Origin: Membranipora membranacea | Lineage: Eukaryota; Bryozoa; Gymnolaemata; Cheilostomatida; Membraniporidae | DNA: 64,000 nucleotides | NCBI GenBank assembly: GCA_914767715.1 | Contig: OU612066.1 | Coordinates: 24,776,283 to 24,840,282, forward strand | Direction of reading: 5' to 3' | Shown: positions 1-12,693 of the stretch, piece by piece | How the letters are laid out: each line of letters starts with the position of its first letter | Numbering within the stretch: position 1 is the first letter of the stretch | Program-made: the position numbers and the translations under genes | Notes under the pieces: model-generated | The model's input: the letters and a program-made list of their open reading frames with translations, nothing else | Database searches by the model: none | Told to the model about the DNA's origin: nothing

Positions 1-1080
1 GTCACTGGCAAATTAATAAGACTTGCTTGCATAAGATTGTTTAATGCAACCGTTTTGTCTGAGCCTTCAAAGTATTGATCATTGGTGATATATCCATCTG
101 GGTAACTACTGGTATCAATAGTACTCTCTCTCTTAAAGCCTGGTATTGTAAGCAGCAACACGGGATATACTTAAAAGAAATGACACTAAAACATCACTAC
201 AAAATATTATTTCATGGAAAGTTTACACACCGTATTATCAATCAACTGAAAGCGAATCGATTGGTGATAGGAAGAATTATATGAAATTGATATGAAATTG
301 ATACTGGTTGCGAATTATCTCTCTTGGCCTAAAACTTTCCACCAGTGTAATCACATCGATCTACATTACCTTCATCTTTTCATTGTAACCATCTACTATT
401 ATAATTTACCTGTAAATAATATGTAGTTGACTTCAGTTTCCACTTGTTTTTCGATCTTCAGAAGTAAATCAATCTGGCCTCTGAAGTATTCCCTCTGTTC
501 TGGGCATGTTCCACTCTCAGTATTAGAAAATAGTGTTTTGTTCAACAGACAAGGATCCCTATTTGTTGTCTGATGGTTGAAGACAAGAACACAGTTTTTA
601 CATGAACCTTTAATATGGATCTGATGCAATCTCAGTTCGCTAAGGATTCCTGTAATCTTTGCTTCACAGTATCTTACTGAGCTTCCGTCTGACGAGCTGC
701 AAACCCCAGCTTTATCTAAATGGATTGTTCCCTCGTCCATCAGATTTCCTAAAACATTGCAAGATTTGTCAGAGCAATGACGGCCAAGAGCTTATTGCTA
801 TGAATAAACTTAACTGTTGGTTTGTGCAATATCATTCAAATGACAGGTTGAAGAAAGAGCATAAACAGCAAGTCAAGTTCTACAATCATCACTTAGCTAA
901 GACAATCTTGAGACCCATCCAATTATTTTCATTGAATAATTCATTTTGTCTTGATCTGCCGATGATGATGGTGATAAGGCTCATGACAAAATAAATCAGG
1001 ATTATGACAAACCTTGCGCAGATAAAACTCGGTAAAGGGCTAATAGTACTGTAAAACCTTTGACAATTCTGACGAACAAC
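1..1080 (-). CDS. U1: sushi-family receptor gene, 5' part (exons E1-E3), cut by window edge
   Basis: Three exons read on the minus strand: E1 1013-1080, E2 410-748, E3 1-169 (continues out of the window). E1 ends in CAAG/GTTTGT and encodes a hydrophobic signal segment ending LYRVLSAQ. E2 encodes the six-Cys domain (GVC...RYC...GSCKNC...DPC...GTC, then EQREYFRGQIDLLL), all open. E3 begins the Cys-free domain with the conserved SSYPDGYIT stretch. All junctions have GT/AG and phase 1, so the frame runs through. No ATG is visible in E1 in the coding frame; the start may lie in an upstream exon whose donor is at about 1263. The later exons are outside the window. Open as far as visible; the domains are not recognised beyond family conservation within this window. 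Confidence 0.7.
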
Positions 1081-1900
1081 CTGAAAATATTGATGAAATT
1101 TATTTAAGGTCCACCAAATAAAGCCATCTAATTATATAAATAATCTCTAGATGATCAATATATATACAAGATATGAAGAAAGAAGCTCTGTGAGAAATTT
1201 CAAAAAAATCATAGAAAATAAAAATAAATATAAATGGTTCAAATATTTTACACAACTACTCACATATCTAGCATAGGCGCAGCAGGGAGTCGGAAACGAG
1301 AGAAGCTTTAGGGTCAGAACTAAGAAGAGGCCGTTGTGTGAAAACTCCAGCCTATAAGCCTGCAGACAAATATGTAACTGACTTTGAGAGACATAGTATT
1401 TTGTATTTGTTTCATCATTCTGATGTTTTTGAAAAAGTTCAGAGCAATCAACAATGCGTAATTATCAGAAATCAGATTCAGAAAGTAACGTTTTTTACCT
1501 GTTTCATAACAATGGTTTTTCTTGTTTTCCTTGTTTAAATCATTGGATTATTAACATTAATCCCACCTGTGGTAACAGGTTCGTATTTTTTGTTCCCTGA
1601 GGAGTGAATTTTGAGCTGATAATTGCACTTTGTATAATTATTAAGCCTCTGCCTTACTCATCAAGCTAAACCTCCCTAGCACAGGGTGGTACAGTACATT
1701 GCAGTTTTTGACTGATTGTTGGTTGATTGTTTCCTTTGTAGGGACCAGGACATTTTCATATCATTTATTGTGTGAAGGGTCCTAAAGTTTTTTGAAAATC
1801 AAGGTTAAATTTGCTGTATCCGATTGTGCTTGATGCTGAATGTAAGTCAAAGGAAAGAAAAAACATATCAAGGAGGGGAGGATGTCAGATTAATTTCAAA
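1081..1900 (-). promoter_or_regulatory. 5' flank of U1 with a probable noncoding first exon
   Basis: This stretch matches, in the same orientation relative to E1, the flanks of U3, U6, U7 and U8. A probable first exon begins at 1264 and reads upward in coordinates, with donor GTGAGT in place of the GTAAGT seen in the other units. It contains the shared sequence around CCTGCAGACAAATATG at about 1360. It is probably promoter and 5' UTR; no core promoter motif is claimed. Confidence 0.45.
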
Positions 1901-2046
1901 AATGGAATTTTTTGCAATTAACAACAAACTGCTGTCAGACAGTGGTGACCAACTTTGTTAGCAGTAAAGACATCGATAAAATACTGCAATATTATAAGTT
2001 TAATAATAAAGATGGCCACTTGGAGTCTGACGGTAGCAGGGGATGA

Positions 2047-2130
2047 GTGAGTGGCAGGGAGGCGGGGAAGCGGGGAGGTGGAGAGGCGGGAAGGCGGGGT
2101 GGCAGGGCGGCAGGGTGGCAGGGTGGTGTA
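2047..2130 (+). repeat. G-rich low-complexity repeat
   Basis: Imperfect repeats of units such as GGCGGGGAAGC, GGCAGG and GGTGGCAG run for about 80 bases in otherwise AT-rich DNA. The many G-runs could form a G-quadruplex. It directly precedes a tRNA-like sequence. Open frames across it are low-complexity and not genes. Confidence 0.7.
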
Positions 2131-2192
2131 GTGGTTAGGATTCAAGCTTCTCAATCTGAGAGTTGCAGGTTCGAATCTCGGTCACTCCCCAT
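2126..2192 (+). repeat. tRNA-derived SINE head or tRNA pseudogene
   Basis: An A-box-like GTAGTGGTTAGGATTC is followed about 35 bases later by the B-box GGTTCGAATCTC, the internal RNA polymerase III promoter layout. The overall pattern resembles tRNA-Glu, but the acceptor ends do not pair well, so a SINE head is more likely than a working tRNA gene. Confidence 0.5.
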
Positions 2193-2199
2193 ACTGCTT

Positions 2200-3090
2200 A
2201 TGGAGGTGAGCACTTTATACACAACCCTAGCTTGCCCACCCTTACCTAGTAGAAGGGTAAGCTAAATACATAAGTTGTATCATGATTCACCGATCTTTAT
2301 GAAAGCATATTCTCACAGGCCATGAAACGGGCACTGAATAGCAAAAGAAAGAATGTAAAAGTTGTATTATATAGTGGTAATTGAAACGGGTTTTTTAATA
2401 TTGATCGAGAATAAGCTGACAATAAGGGTAATGGGATTGGATCAACCTGAAATCTGTTGAACCCGACTGCCTTTATTTCTATTCTAGGGCGTATTTGGCC
2501 ACCACAATACCTGTTACACTTAATATAAAGTGATTAATGATTATTACTTCCGTTGTAGAATGTCAGGCATCCTTCACATTATTTTATAATACAGATGATT
2601 GAACAGTGAAATCCCAAATAATTCCCGAAATATAGTTAACAGAATAGAATAGAATAATTCTCCCGTATCACTGTTCTGGCAGGGTTAACAAATGAGTCCA
2701 GGCCTCTCTCAGAATTCTGTGCTTATTTTTACGGGTAATTTTTTATTTTGAACATCAGTGCTGGGGAACAGCTCAATAATGAATTGAACTTTGACAACCT
2801 TTGGTACCCATCTCACCAAATCATTACTCTTTATTTTAATTTTTTTTCCCTAAACCCATAAGATTATAATAACAGTATCATGGTATACAAATTGTCATAA
2901 AAATTTTAAAGCCACTAAAATACATATTTTGCATGACTGCATGTATTAGCACATGAAAAATATTCCATGAATTAATGATCCTTTCAAGTAACAGTAGTTT
3001 ATCCAAAATAAGTCGCCGTGTTTATGGAAAATAATATTATGAAAATATGCGGCAAGAAAATAATATAACATACTACATTTTATGGACTTT
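2200..3090. other. No gene seen
   Basis: AT-rich sequence without long frames. It is where exons E4-E7 and the nested gene of U2 would be expected, but none of their signatures (sushi Cys pattern, TM run, YEVI tail) is present on either strand. Confidence 0.5.
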
Positions 3091-3099
3091 GGTTAAATA

Positions 3100-3500
3100 A
3101 AAGTATATAGATTGTATTTTACAATATGAATACACACCATTATATGATACAGAATATCGAAGGTTGGTAAGTCGTACTCATTGCGGTGAGGGATGTCCCC
3201 TCTAGAGTACAGGTACTGAGACCCATGGTACTCAGGCCGCGCCCTATACCCTTGCCAGCCGTCCGTCCGGCTACTCTTTTTTATCGAAGAGGCAGAGGGG
3301 GATATTTTTACTGCTGATGGGGTGTTCAAACACACAGTGGACCTCATGTATTATTAGTCTCGTTCCGCAAGGACCAGGCTAGGATAAATGGCACGCCAGT
3401 ACCAAATCAAGAATGACTGCCGGTACTGGGGATTGAACTTAAACCTTACAGATCTCAAGTCTGCACCCTTAACCATCAGACCACTCCTGACCCCTGAGGG
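3100..3500 (-). mobile_element. tRNA-Ser-like SINE in U2 intron 3
   Basis: On the minus strand the head at about 3500-3420 carries an A-box-like TGGTCTGATGGTTAAGG, an arm with loop CTTGAGA (anticodon TGA, serine-like) and the B-box AGTTCAATCCCC. The body continues to about 3100 and matches the SINE at 39345-39730 almost throughout. It sits at the same place relative to E3 as in U6, so it was inserted before those two units separated. Confidence 0.7.
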
Positions 3501-3608
3501 TGATAAAAGACAATTATATTTAGGTAGTCAAATAGCTGCTTCGCAGTTGCACAATGTTTGACATTCCCAGCTATGAATACAATTTTTAATAAGTACACTC
3601 ATACATAC

Positions 3609-4927
3609 CTGAGTAACTTATATGGATCTGTTCACCTTTCAAATCATATCCCTCTAATGTTTGATAACGAAGTGTGATAGGCTTAGATCCGTGAAATATA
3701 AATGGGCGATTTCTTTCATAATGCTTGCTAATATTGAAAGTACGGTAATCACTATAAAGGACAAAACTCTGAACTTTTGCTAGTGTCTCATTTAACTGAT
3801 ATATGTGCATGGTAAGAGTCCCTGCTGCCGGAAAATTGCTAAGTACTGCATGCATTAGTTTGTTCCATGTGACATTGTGGTTTAGCCCTTTTAAAGTTGG
3901 ATAGTTGGTGATATATCCATTGGGGAATCGGCTGACATCGAAATCATTATTGGAGTCTGACATTTTAAACAGCAACACAGGAAATTCTGAAAGAAATAAA
4001 AAAGAATGCATTGAAATTCATTGTGGTAAATTACACAGCAAATAATTAATCTGATGAAGACCAAAAGCGTCCTGGATAAAGGAAACTGACACTGGCAGGG
4101 CATCATCTCGCTGAATGAGCAAAGCCACCATCTGACAGGGTAGCAAGGCTTCAGAACCTTTATTTTTTCATTATAAGCAACGAACAATTAACATTACCTG
4201 CAAAATTGATGTTAATTTTAGCCTTGACTCGGTTTTCGAACCGCAGCAGTAAATCAATCTGTCCTCTGAAGTATTCCCTCTGTTCCAGGCACGTTCCGTT
4301 CTCTGTATTACTAACTAGTGTTTTGTTTAACAGACATAGACCGCTGTTAGCGCTTTTATGGTTGAAGACGATAACACAGTTGTCACAAGAACCTTTAATC
4401 CGGATCTGGCGAAATTGTGGTTTGCTTTCGACTCCTGTAATCTTTGCTCCACAGTATCTTATTTTGTCAGAGCCCTTGCCATCACTTCTGTCATCACAAC
4501 TGCAAACACCAGCTTTATCTAAATTAATTGTGTCCTCTGCAGTCAGTCCTCCTACCGGCAGACCTAAAACATTACAATTACTTGTCTGAGCATTTGATGG
4601 CAAAGAGGTTCTTGATAGTATTAGATTTTACTGTTGGTGAAAATGATATCAACACAGGACAGGGTGAATAAAGGGAATCGGAACAAGAACTGTTAGGTCT
4701 ACCTTAGTTATTTATTTTAGGCAATTATGAGGTCATGCAAATAATAGTTCAACATTTGTTATTTAATTCCATAAAATTATTCTTTTTTGCATTTTCATGG
4801 TGTTTATCAGTGCTATTAATGATCAGACTTATGACAAAATAAATCAGGATTATGACAAACCTTGAGCAGACAATACTCCGTACAGAGCTATTATCGCTGT
4901 AAAACTTTAGCAGTCCAAGCAAACAAC
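3609..4927 (-). pseudogene. U2: truncated receptor gene (E1-E3 only)
   Basis: Minus-strand exons E1 4861-4927, E2 4198-4563 and E3 3609-3986 have good GT/AG sites and open frames. E1 gives a signal segment ending IIALYGVLSAQ without an in-frame ATG. E2 has the six-Cys domain (KAGVC, RYC, GSCDNC, GLC, GTC). E3 is complete (SRFPNGYIT to HISYSG) with possible N-glycosylation sites NVT, NET and NIS. E4-E7 and the nested N gene are missing: intron 3 contains the SINE and then unrelated sequence. The upstream flank also lacks the noncoding first exon, as in U4. It could at most make a tailless secreted fragment; most likely it is a partial copy. Confidence 0.7.
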
Positions 4928-7900
4928 CTGAAATTATGATCAATGGGCTCATATAAGGTTATATCATGATGAGTTTAACTGTTTTTTGACAATAGTTTGT
5001 CACATCGATGAACTTCCATAAGTCACACAATGTGCGAAGAAAAATTTTGTTAACATAAGTATCACATTTATGAAGACAAGGCAATAGAATAACATTCCAC
5101 AACTAACGTTCACTTTGCGTCCGAAGACAGCAAGGTCTAGGTGGTGCAAAGATGCTTCTTTTGAATAGATTAGATAAAGACAGAAATAGGTGAAACACCT
5201 TGGCAACAACAGCTTACACAGGGATGTGAGTAACCTGATACTTTGTAAACAAACAGTAATTAAGAGGAAAAAAGGATGTTCAACTAAATATACTTTGGGT
5301 TTGAAAGTATTGAATTTCCTTGTTTAACAGTGCGGGTTCTTTGGTCACCCATATTGTTTTTTGTGCCCCCTTTGGTTTCATTTCGGGTTTCCTGGAAATT
5401 CAAATGCTTGCCGTACTGGTGTCTTTTCAGGTTCGCATGGAAGGTGATTCTCGCTGGTACGGGTTTCAATTAAATAAGTGATTAGGTGGATGCGGCCCGC
5501 CGGCATATCAGCATCGTTATTGTAAACTAAATCAAACAACATATCAAGATATATGTTATATATATATAATGATATTAAAATCATGCCTGTTAATTCTGTG
5601 CATAGTCCCCAACAATACATCCGGTGATGAAGAGGATCTCTGTAAAACCGTTGGTACAACAGCTGTGCTACTACGGTTCATCTAAAATGAAAACCAGATT
5701 GCCTCCCAGCAGCTTAGCAACACAAATGACTCATTCACAAGGCATCATCAATTCAAATCCATATTACCTAATACTTATCCTACAGCATACAAGGGCTAAT
5801 CTTTTCCTTGTGGCAATAAGGTACTTATCTTTTCTATTGTGGATGTGTAACCTTGTTGATCAAAAAGCCACCACAAACATAAAATAAATGATTTATTCAT
5901 AAGGATCTTTGATTAGACAGCCAGTGATAAAATATTATACAATGAACCAGAGATTGTTGTTGTCAATCATTGGCAAAAAACCTCTATTTTCTCCAGTGTC
6001 AGCCGTTGGGATGGGCAAACTTATTTCTGTGGTAATACTTGCCTCATTCTTTTGTTTCTTACCAAAATGGAGGCGCATGCACTAGCAATGGGATTTGATC
6101 CTAATCTCTTCCATTAGTACTTAGCTTTTTAGATAGAGGATTATTTAATAGTAAAATGGAAATACATCGCTATTTATTATTAACTTGAATCATGAGAAAG
6201 GACTACATAGATACGATTACGTTTTGCGTTGCCACATTCCCTCAGAATAATAATTATTATCAATTTTATTTGAACATTCAATCAAATTTCACCTTTTTAT
6301 AGGGATTTTTTACATTTTCATGTAGGGTTTTTATTACGTCATGCCATATAGCCTGTCTTGATAAGATTTGTTTGAAGCCTCTTATTTTCTGTAAGCAGGA
6401 AATACACAATTTTCTTCATATACGTAATGGAAACATTGAACAATCAAGCAGATGAATCCCAAGCAGTACAAAGGGGTTGCAGATTAGCAATGCCTTATAA
6501 TTAATCACGTAAATTGTAGAAAAGTCTTCATCTTAATTAATATTTTAAATCACCTACACAAAAAATGTACAACCTAATAAACACTGAGGGCTTCCTCAAG
6601 ATCACAACTTACAGTAAAGTACAGTGGTGGATTACAAATACATCAATCATCATTATACCACCTTCCTAGAATATCATAATACCATAGTCATAGTACCTAA
6701 CAGGGAAAGGTTTAGGATCAAGTAATATGGATTCTGAATTGATAATGCCTTCGAATGAGCCATTTCTGTTGCTAAGCTGCAGAGACAATCTGGTGTTCAT
6801 TTAAGACGAGGGAGTAGTAGCACAGCTGTTCTCTCCACAGTTTTACAGATATCCGCTTCATAACTGGATGTATGTTTATATTTTTATGATGGTTGATTAA
6901 GTTTACAATAACAAAGCTGATATTCAAATGGGCTGCATCTACCTTATCACTGCACTGTTAAACAAGAAAATTTGATGCTTTCAAACCCAAAGTATATTTA
7001 GTCGTAAATGTTTTTTTCCCTCCTTATTACTGTTTGACAGTGACTATTAAATAGCAAAGTGATCGTTGCCAAATATCAGGTTACTCACATCCCTTTGTTG
7101 GCTGTTGTTGCCAAGGTGTTGCAATAATTCTGTCTTTATTTACTTTATTTAAAAGAAGCGTTTCCACACCTCTAAGACCTTGCTGGCTTCTGATGCCAAG
7201 TTGATATTTGTTTTAAAATTCTGTTCCATTACCTTGTCTTAATCAACGTTACTTATGTTAACAAAATTGTATACCACTATTCAAAGACAATAGATGCTCA
7301 TTTAACTGATACAATGTCAACCTTTTAATCCAACTACTCCCTCCCCCTGACATGATTACCTGGTTTAAGAACTTGTCCTCTGCGAGAAATCATAAAGGTA
7401 TCATTTAGACCAGAATTTTTTTAGTGAACCTTAAAAAGTGTTAGGACTATTATCCTTCACATAATGATATGCAAATTTGAGTTCATTAAATAGAATACAA
7501 CCCAACCAACATTCGTGCAAAAAATTTGGTGTGCTATAACACCTACTATACTTGGGGTTTAGCTTGATGAGTAAGGGCAAGACTTAATAATATTACAAAG
7601 CACAATTATCAGCTCAAAATACACTTCTTGAGGAACAAAAAATACAAGCACGTTACCACAGGTAGGATTAATGTTAAAACCACAGATTTGAACAAGGAAA
7701 ACAAGAAAAACCATTGTTATGAAACAGGTAAAAAACGCTGATTTTTGAATCCCATTTTCCGATAATTACGCATTGTGGATTTTGCTGAAATAATTGAAAT
7801 AGATTACAATCCTGGAACAAATAGAAATGTTTGAGTCTCCCAAAGTCAGTTGCATATTTGGCTGCAGGCTTTTAGGCTGGAGTTTTCACGTGTCTGCCTA

Positions 7901-8152
7901 TTCATATCTCTGGAAATCATCTCTTTTTTCTGCTCTTTGCTACACTATACATGATATGTAAGTACTAATGTTCAATAATTTGTGTTATAAATATTCAGTT
8001 TGATTGCGTTTTTTAGGAGTTGCCGCCTTCGTAGCATTTTATCCGAATGCTGTGTGACCAACGGAAGTTCATAATTAGTTTGAATAAGAAAACAGAAAAT
8101 TTAATTCTGGTTTTGATGTTTCCTCATTTGAGTCCATTGATTTGAATTCCAG
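4928..8152. promoter_or_regulatory. Shared intergenic region between divergent U2 and U3
   Basis: Holds two facing 5' flanks. The right half (about 6690-8150) is the common flank of U3, with a noncoding first exon ending at 7957 (donor GTAAGTAC at 7958). The left half is the U2 flank, in which the first-exon region is deleted: the sequence jumps from a GTTAACAAAATT block to the block just upstream of E1. At about 6460-6680 lies a stranded copy of the E7 3' flank in reverse orientation. No coding sequence is supported here. The region recurs inverted at about 15540-18404. Confidence 0.5.
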
Positions 8153-11100
8153 GTTGTTCGTAGGGACTGCCAAAAGATTGACAGTCATAATAATGCTCAA
8201 CGGGATATTATCCAGAGTATTATCTGCTCAAGGTTTGTCATAATCCTGTTTTATTTTGTCATAAGCCAGATCATTGGGTGTGTAAATCTACCATAATAAA
8301 TTCTGATGTTATCGTATTGTTATTTCTTTCAGTATTTCCTGTGTTTCTGTTTACAACAACTGACCAAAGCAGAAATATTGATGCTACTCAATATCCAGAT
8401 GGATACATCACCATTGACCCAACCATCAAAGGAGAATACCACAATGTTGAAATGCAAGCACAGCTGTATAATTTGCCAACAACGGGGACTGTGACCTTAC
8501 ACATATATCACTTAAATGAGATACTAGCCAAAGTTCAGAATTTCGCTATCATCAACGATGCCAAATATTTGCCATTGACAAAACCATCAGACGGAAATCT
8601 TCCACTGATATTTCCTGGCTCTGCCGATATCACACTACATTATCAAACAATCCAAAGATATGATGTGGAAGGTGAATCGGTCCACATCAGATATTCAGGT
8701 AATTATGAATGCAATTATTTCGAAGTGCTATATTATATATCAAGTGTTACTCAATTTCTGAATATGTAGTGCGAAAGACTGAATTTATTTCTTTCTTTTC
8801 AAGTTTCTTTTTGGCAACGTGCGGACAATGATTTTGCTATAATTGCAAAAGTTTGAAACAATGCTAGCTGTATAATAATTTTTTACCACTATTCCTATTA
8901 TGTAACATATCATCATCACCTCATCATTGGCTGTCCTTCGAAGATGACTTCTTGTGAACCATGTCTCTCCATTGGCATCTGCTTCTGCTGAGGGATTGCC
9001 AGCTACCAACAGAAATATTTTTATCTTTGAGGTTTCTCTTCACCGTGTCCTTGAACCTCAGCCTAGTTCTGTCAATACCACGTACACCTTCCTTAAGCTG
9101 AGAGTACAGGATTTGTTTGGGTAGTCTTGAGTCATCCATCCTGTGTATATGACCAGCCCAGCTCAAGTTTCTCTGAACATATGATCATAATTATGATTAA
9201 TATACCACACTCCATTATTGCAAAATTTCTTAAATATTTTGTAGTACGGTCGTGTAATATAAACATACCACATCTAAACAGTGAGTTACAGAGGGATAAG
9301 TACAATAGATACACAGTCTCTTGTCTGTCTGGGTTTGAACTTCGCCACAACGTCAATACATTCAGCTGCAGTGGTCAACAATGGGAACCTCCGCTGGAAT
9401 GTGTTCCTCGAAAATCAAGTGGTCACACGCACACAACACAATCTGTTCCAGATGCAGGTACTACTGTCAAATTTCAATTAAGTTTAATGAATATCAATTC
9501 CCACACAACCCATTACCCTACAGAAATAGACTTCTTCTATTTGTAATGAACAACTTGAAGCCTTTACTTGAATAGAATTTTGATATTTGATAAAATAGCA
9601 CTTTGGCTTTCGTTTCATATATAAGACTATCTATCATCAATACTTTGCCTTACTTACAGTGAAACCTGACCCTAATTATGGGACAGAACAGAGGATTCAA
9701 AATAAACGACTTACAAAACACTTCACTGAATATGCTACCAATTCAGGAATGACATCTCTTGCCTCTATCATTTCAATTATTGGACGAACTCTGGGCATAT
9801 TAACAGTCATTGCTATGTTACTTATTTGGCACTACTCTATAGTGAGGTATGTGAATATTTTTCAGGGGATTGATACGTTTTTGCATAGACGGGGATGTGT
9901 AGACAAAACATTTGACCTTTAATTCCTCTAGATACAAAAAAACATATCTGAGTGATATGAGTTTAACTTTATTACCACACCCATTTTCACCAGCTTGCTA
10001 GGAGCTTCATAGCAGTTTTGTTTGCATCTTACTGCTACAGTTTTAATTTTACCAATATCCCTGAGAGGAGGTTTACAATAAGTTTATCAGTAGCGATCAG
10101 CCTGTGTTACCGGCCTTGACTGTCTAGGGGTAAAAACAAGTTAAAGTGAACTGTTTTGATGAAGTTACGCACATGAATTTATGTTAGTTACCTGAACCCT
10201 TGTATTTTCTTTTTAGGACCAGAGTTAAAGAATGTCCAGACCAAATAGAAACTGAGACGGGGACAGTGATTCAAGGTAGGTTTTAGCTGTCATTCTGCAG
10301 GGCCTTCCTTTGCAAACCCTTAAATTCTGTCATGGCCAGTCGTGACCACAGTACATCGCACATCATTGACATGCCAAAACTGAAGCACTGCACTGGCCTT
10401 TCACCTTTCAATATGCTGCTACAGATCACAGTATAATGTCAACTTCTAATAGCGGGTATTTGAAAAGAACTAGCTGATTTTATTTGGATTTGAATTCGAA
10501 AAAAACTTGACAAGTAACCTAGGAATGATTAGACCAACCAGCATATTGATAAGTAGTCTGAGACTACCTTTTTATTCTAACATTTATGAACAGTTTACAA
10601 AAATGTCATAACACCAGTCCTTCATTAGTTATAATCAGTCAAATTTGCTTGAAAATTGAATTCAAATCATGAGATGAAAAACTTCTGCATAAATGATGTT
10701 CACAGTTAATCCTTGTAGTTTGATGATCCCCCAAGCTTGCAGTAATATGCTATGATGTTAACCGGGAAGTAGTCTGTGTCTCTTTTCATACTTTGGTAAT
10801 CCCTGCATCCCATCTCCCCAAGTAACTGATTCAGAATGTCACCACGGAAATAATCTTCTGGACAAAGCCTGCAGCTGCAACTGCGATGGTCATCTGCTAG
10901 ATGCGAAAATATGTGTATCCCATCATAGCTGAACTGTTGACAAATATCTATGCATTCACGAATTCTTATTGTCTTTCTTGTCTGGGCCAACCAAAACATA
11001 TCTAAAAATGAAATAACAGAATGTTTTAAAGTCCATTTTACAATTTCTGAAAACCTTCAACCAAGAACAAAACTACTTAATCTTCGAAAGCTCATGCCAC

Positions 11101-12563
11101 CAAACTTTTTCGTATGATGAAACTATTACTAAACAACTCACACAGTGAAATGCTACTTTTACCAAGTTGCCTACCAGCTAGTAAACGTGAGTTCTTATTC
11201 AGTATGACTACTGATCTTGAAGGTAGACAACTCTCAGGGCTCATGATGATCAAATACCCAAACACGTCCTTCGTTGAGACCCTTAATTTATTTCCAAACG
11301 GCTGGTTTCCATATTGAGGCACTAGGTGATCTAATTCAGGCTGTATGCTGAAGATACATATGGATGCATCAACAACTTGCACATGCACAGATTGCTGATA
11401 AGGAGTTAAATTGTATCAGTGAATCACCCTGAAGGGTGGCTCAGGTCTCCATTTAATTAATTTTATTATATCATATATCTAATGCACAGCAAATTATGTA
11501 GCCTGAGTTCATCATACTGTAACGCTCACCTGGTTTTTCATGGTTGGGTGTTTTACATATTCGTATTCCATCAATATCCCGCTCTACAGCATGAAACGGG
11601 GCAATGAAGAGAGTAATCACTAAAATAAGACAAGCTCCCTTCATTTTCAAGCAAGGCTAGAAACCGAAGTAAATTACTACTTGTCAATGGTTGACCTTGA
11701 CAGATTCTGATTAACTGCCTCCACTTCATGAGTTTATATAACTGAACGCATAATCCGTTATCGTATCATGTATTGATTCATGTTCGTTGTGGTTTTGTTA
11801 AGACGGTTACGCATTTGTGGTTAACGAGTCAAGGATCTCAATTTTACTGAGGAATATTTGCCTGGTATAATGAGAGGGTTTGGAAATCATTCAGTTCTGA
11901 CGGTTTAAATCCCAAACACCTGTCTCCATACCTTAAGACTGTCAAGGTTGATCTTTGAAAATCTCAGGACTCACTTTGTTTTGTCAGACCGAACTTACCA
12001 ATGTGTTATTGAATGTAGATGGCAATGAATGCGATGAAGGCGCTGATGTGATCGAAGGACACGTTAATTCTGCATCAGATTATGAAGTGATAGAGCGAAC
12101 TGATCCTTATCTGGACTACTGTGAGATAAACGAGTACGACACAATGAGCAATGTGAATCCATGTCTCTCTCAGTGTGTCTCCAGGGAAACTGCAAGGAGT
12201 AAATCACCTGACGCCGAGTCTGAACACAGAATAACTGAAAACTTACCACATGCTTCATCAGATATGTTGGGATCAATTTCTCGGGAAATGAGAAAGAGAG
12301 GCATAGATTTGCAGGATAACATTTTCCCGAGTATGAAAACACTTAATTATGGCCCAAGTAGAAAGGCACCAAACACACCTCCAATGCCTTGCAGGGGGCC
12401 TCGGGGATTGCGAGTGTTTTCCGAAAGACAACATACAACTGAAGCTGAGGTGCACAGGATCAATTCTGTGGTGCAATGTGAAAATTTACATACGATACCG
12501 CAACCTGTTATGGTAACAATTCCCAAAACTTCTCACAGTAAAGCTTCCAAAAAGTTCAGATAA
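8153..12563 (+). CDS. U3: single-pass sushi-domain receptor with ITAM tail
   Basis: Exons E1 8153-8232 (ATG at 8193), E3 8333-8698, E4 9245-9457, E5 9660-9846, E6 10217-10275, E7 12019-12563. Coding bases total 1410, an exact open frame of 469 aa. E1 and the start of E3 form a signal-like hydrophobic stretch (GILSRVLSAQVFPVFLF). E3 is the Cys-free domain. E4 is a sushi domain (RSC, VSC, FSC, then QQWEPPLEC). E5 gives a Thr/Asn-rich stalk and a TM helix (IGRTLGILTVIAMLLIW). E7 carries YEVI-x8-YCEI (ITAM spacing; SDYEVI also fits ITIM) and YDTM. E2 is absent, but E1 and E3 share phase so the join stays in frame. The tail ends early by a frameshift relative to U4/U7; an out-of-frame remnant of the usual C-terminus (SVYQVYTLDND-like) runs to 12693. 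Intron 6 contains the antisense gene N3. This is the only receptor here that is open throughout. Confidence 0.75.
8915..9175 (-). mobile_element. RTE-like LINE fragment (reverse transcriptase C-terminus)
   Basis: A minus-strand frame encodes WAGHIHRMDDSRLPKQILY, then KDTVKRNLKD and WQSLSRSRCQWRDMV. This matches the conserved C-terminal tail of endonuclease/reverse-transcriptase proteins of metazoan LINEs (pattern WxGHxxRM...RxPKxxLYxxL...KDxxKxxLK...W). The rest of the element is absent. It lies in U3 intron 3. Confidence 0.75.
10706..11644 (-). CDS. N3: small secreted eight-Cys protein, nested antisense in U3 intron 6
   Basis: Two exons: A 11530-11644 (ATG at 11644-11642, donor GTGAGC) and B 10706-11001 (acceptor TTTTTAG), joined in phase 1 for 136 aa. 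The start MKGACLILVITLFIAPFHA is a clear signal peptide. The mature part has ICK, then CIDICQQFSYDGIHIFS, CSCRLCPEDYFRGD, GC and YYC: eight Cys, no TM. The CxxxC...FSYDGI...CxC pattern resembles PAN/apple or WSC modules; this is a pattern match only. It is transcribed opposite to the receptor that contains it. No lesion is seen. Confidence 0.8.
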
Positions 12564-12693
12564 CACCGCTCCAAAACTTACTCCTCCATCATCAGGTGCA
12601 AGCTGTGAATCGGAGGACGCTCTCAGTGTTTATCAAGTTTATACACTTGATAATGATGGTTTGGTAGAATTTTTTTATCGAGATTATGATTAA

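Noticed and set aside
2126-2192. A functional tRNA gene
   Set aside because: A and B boxes are present but acceptor-stem pairing is poor and it abuts a simple repeat; SINE head preferred.
1918-2265. Open frames through the G-rich repeat
   Set aside because: Low-complexity composition and no homologous exon elsewhere.
4206-4589. 127-codon plus-strand open frame
   Set aside because: Exactly antisense to U2 exon E2, which is conserved in six units; the same shadow occurs opposite other E2 copies.
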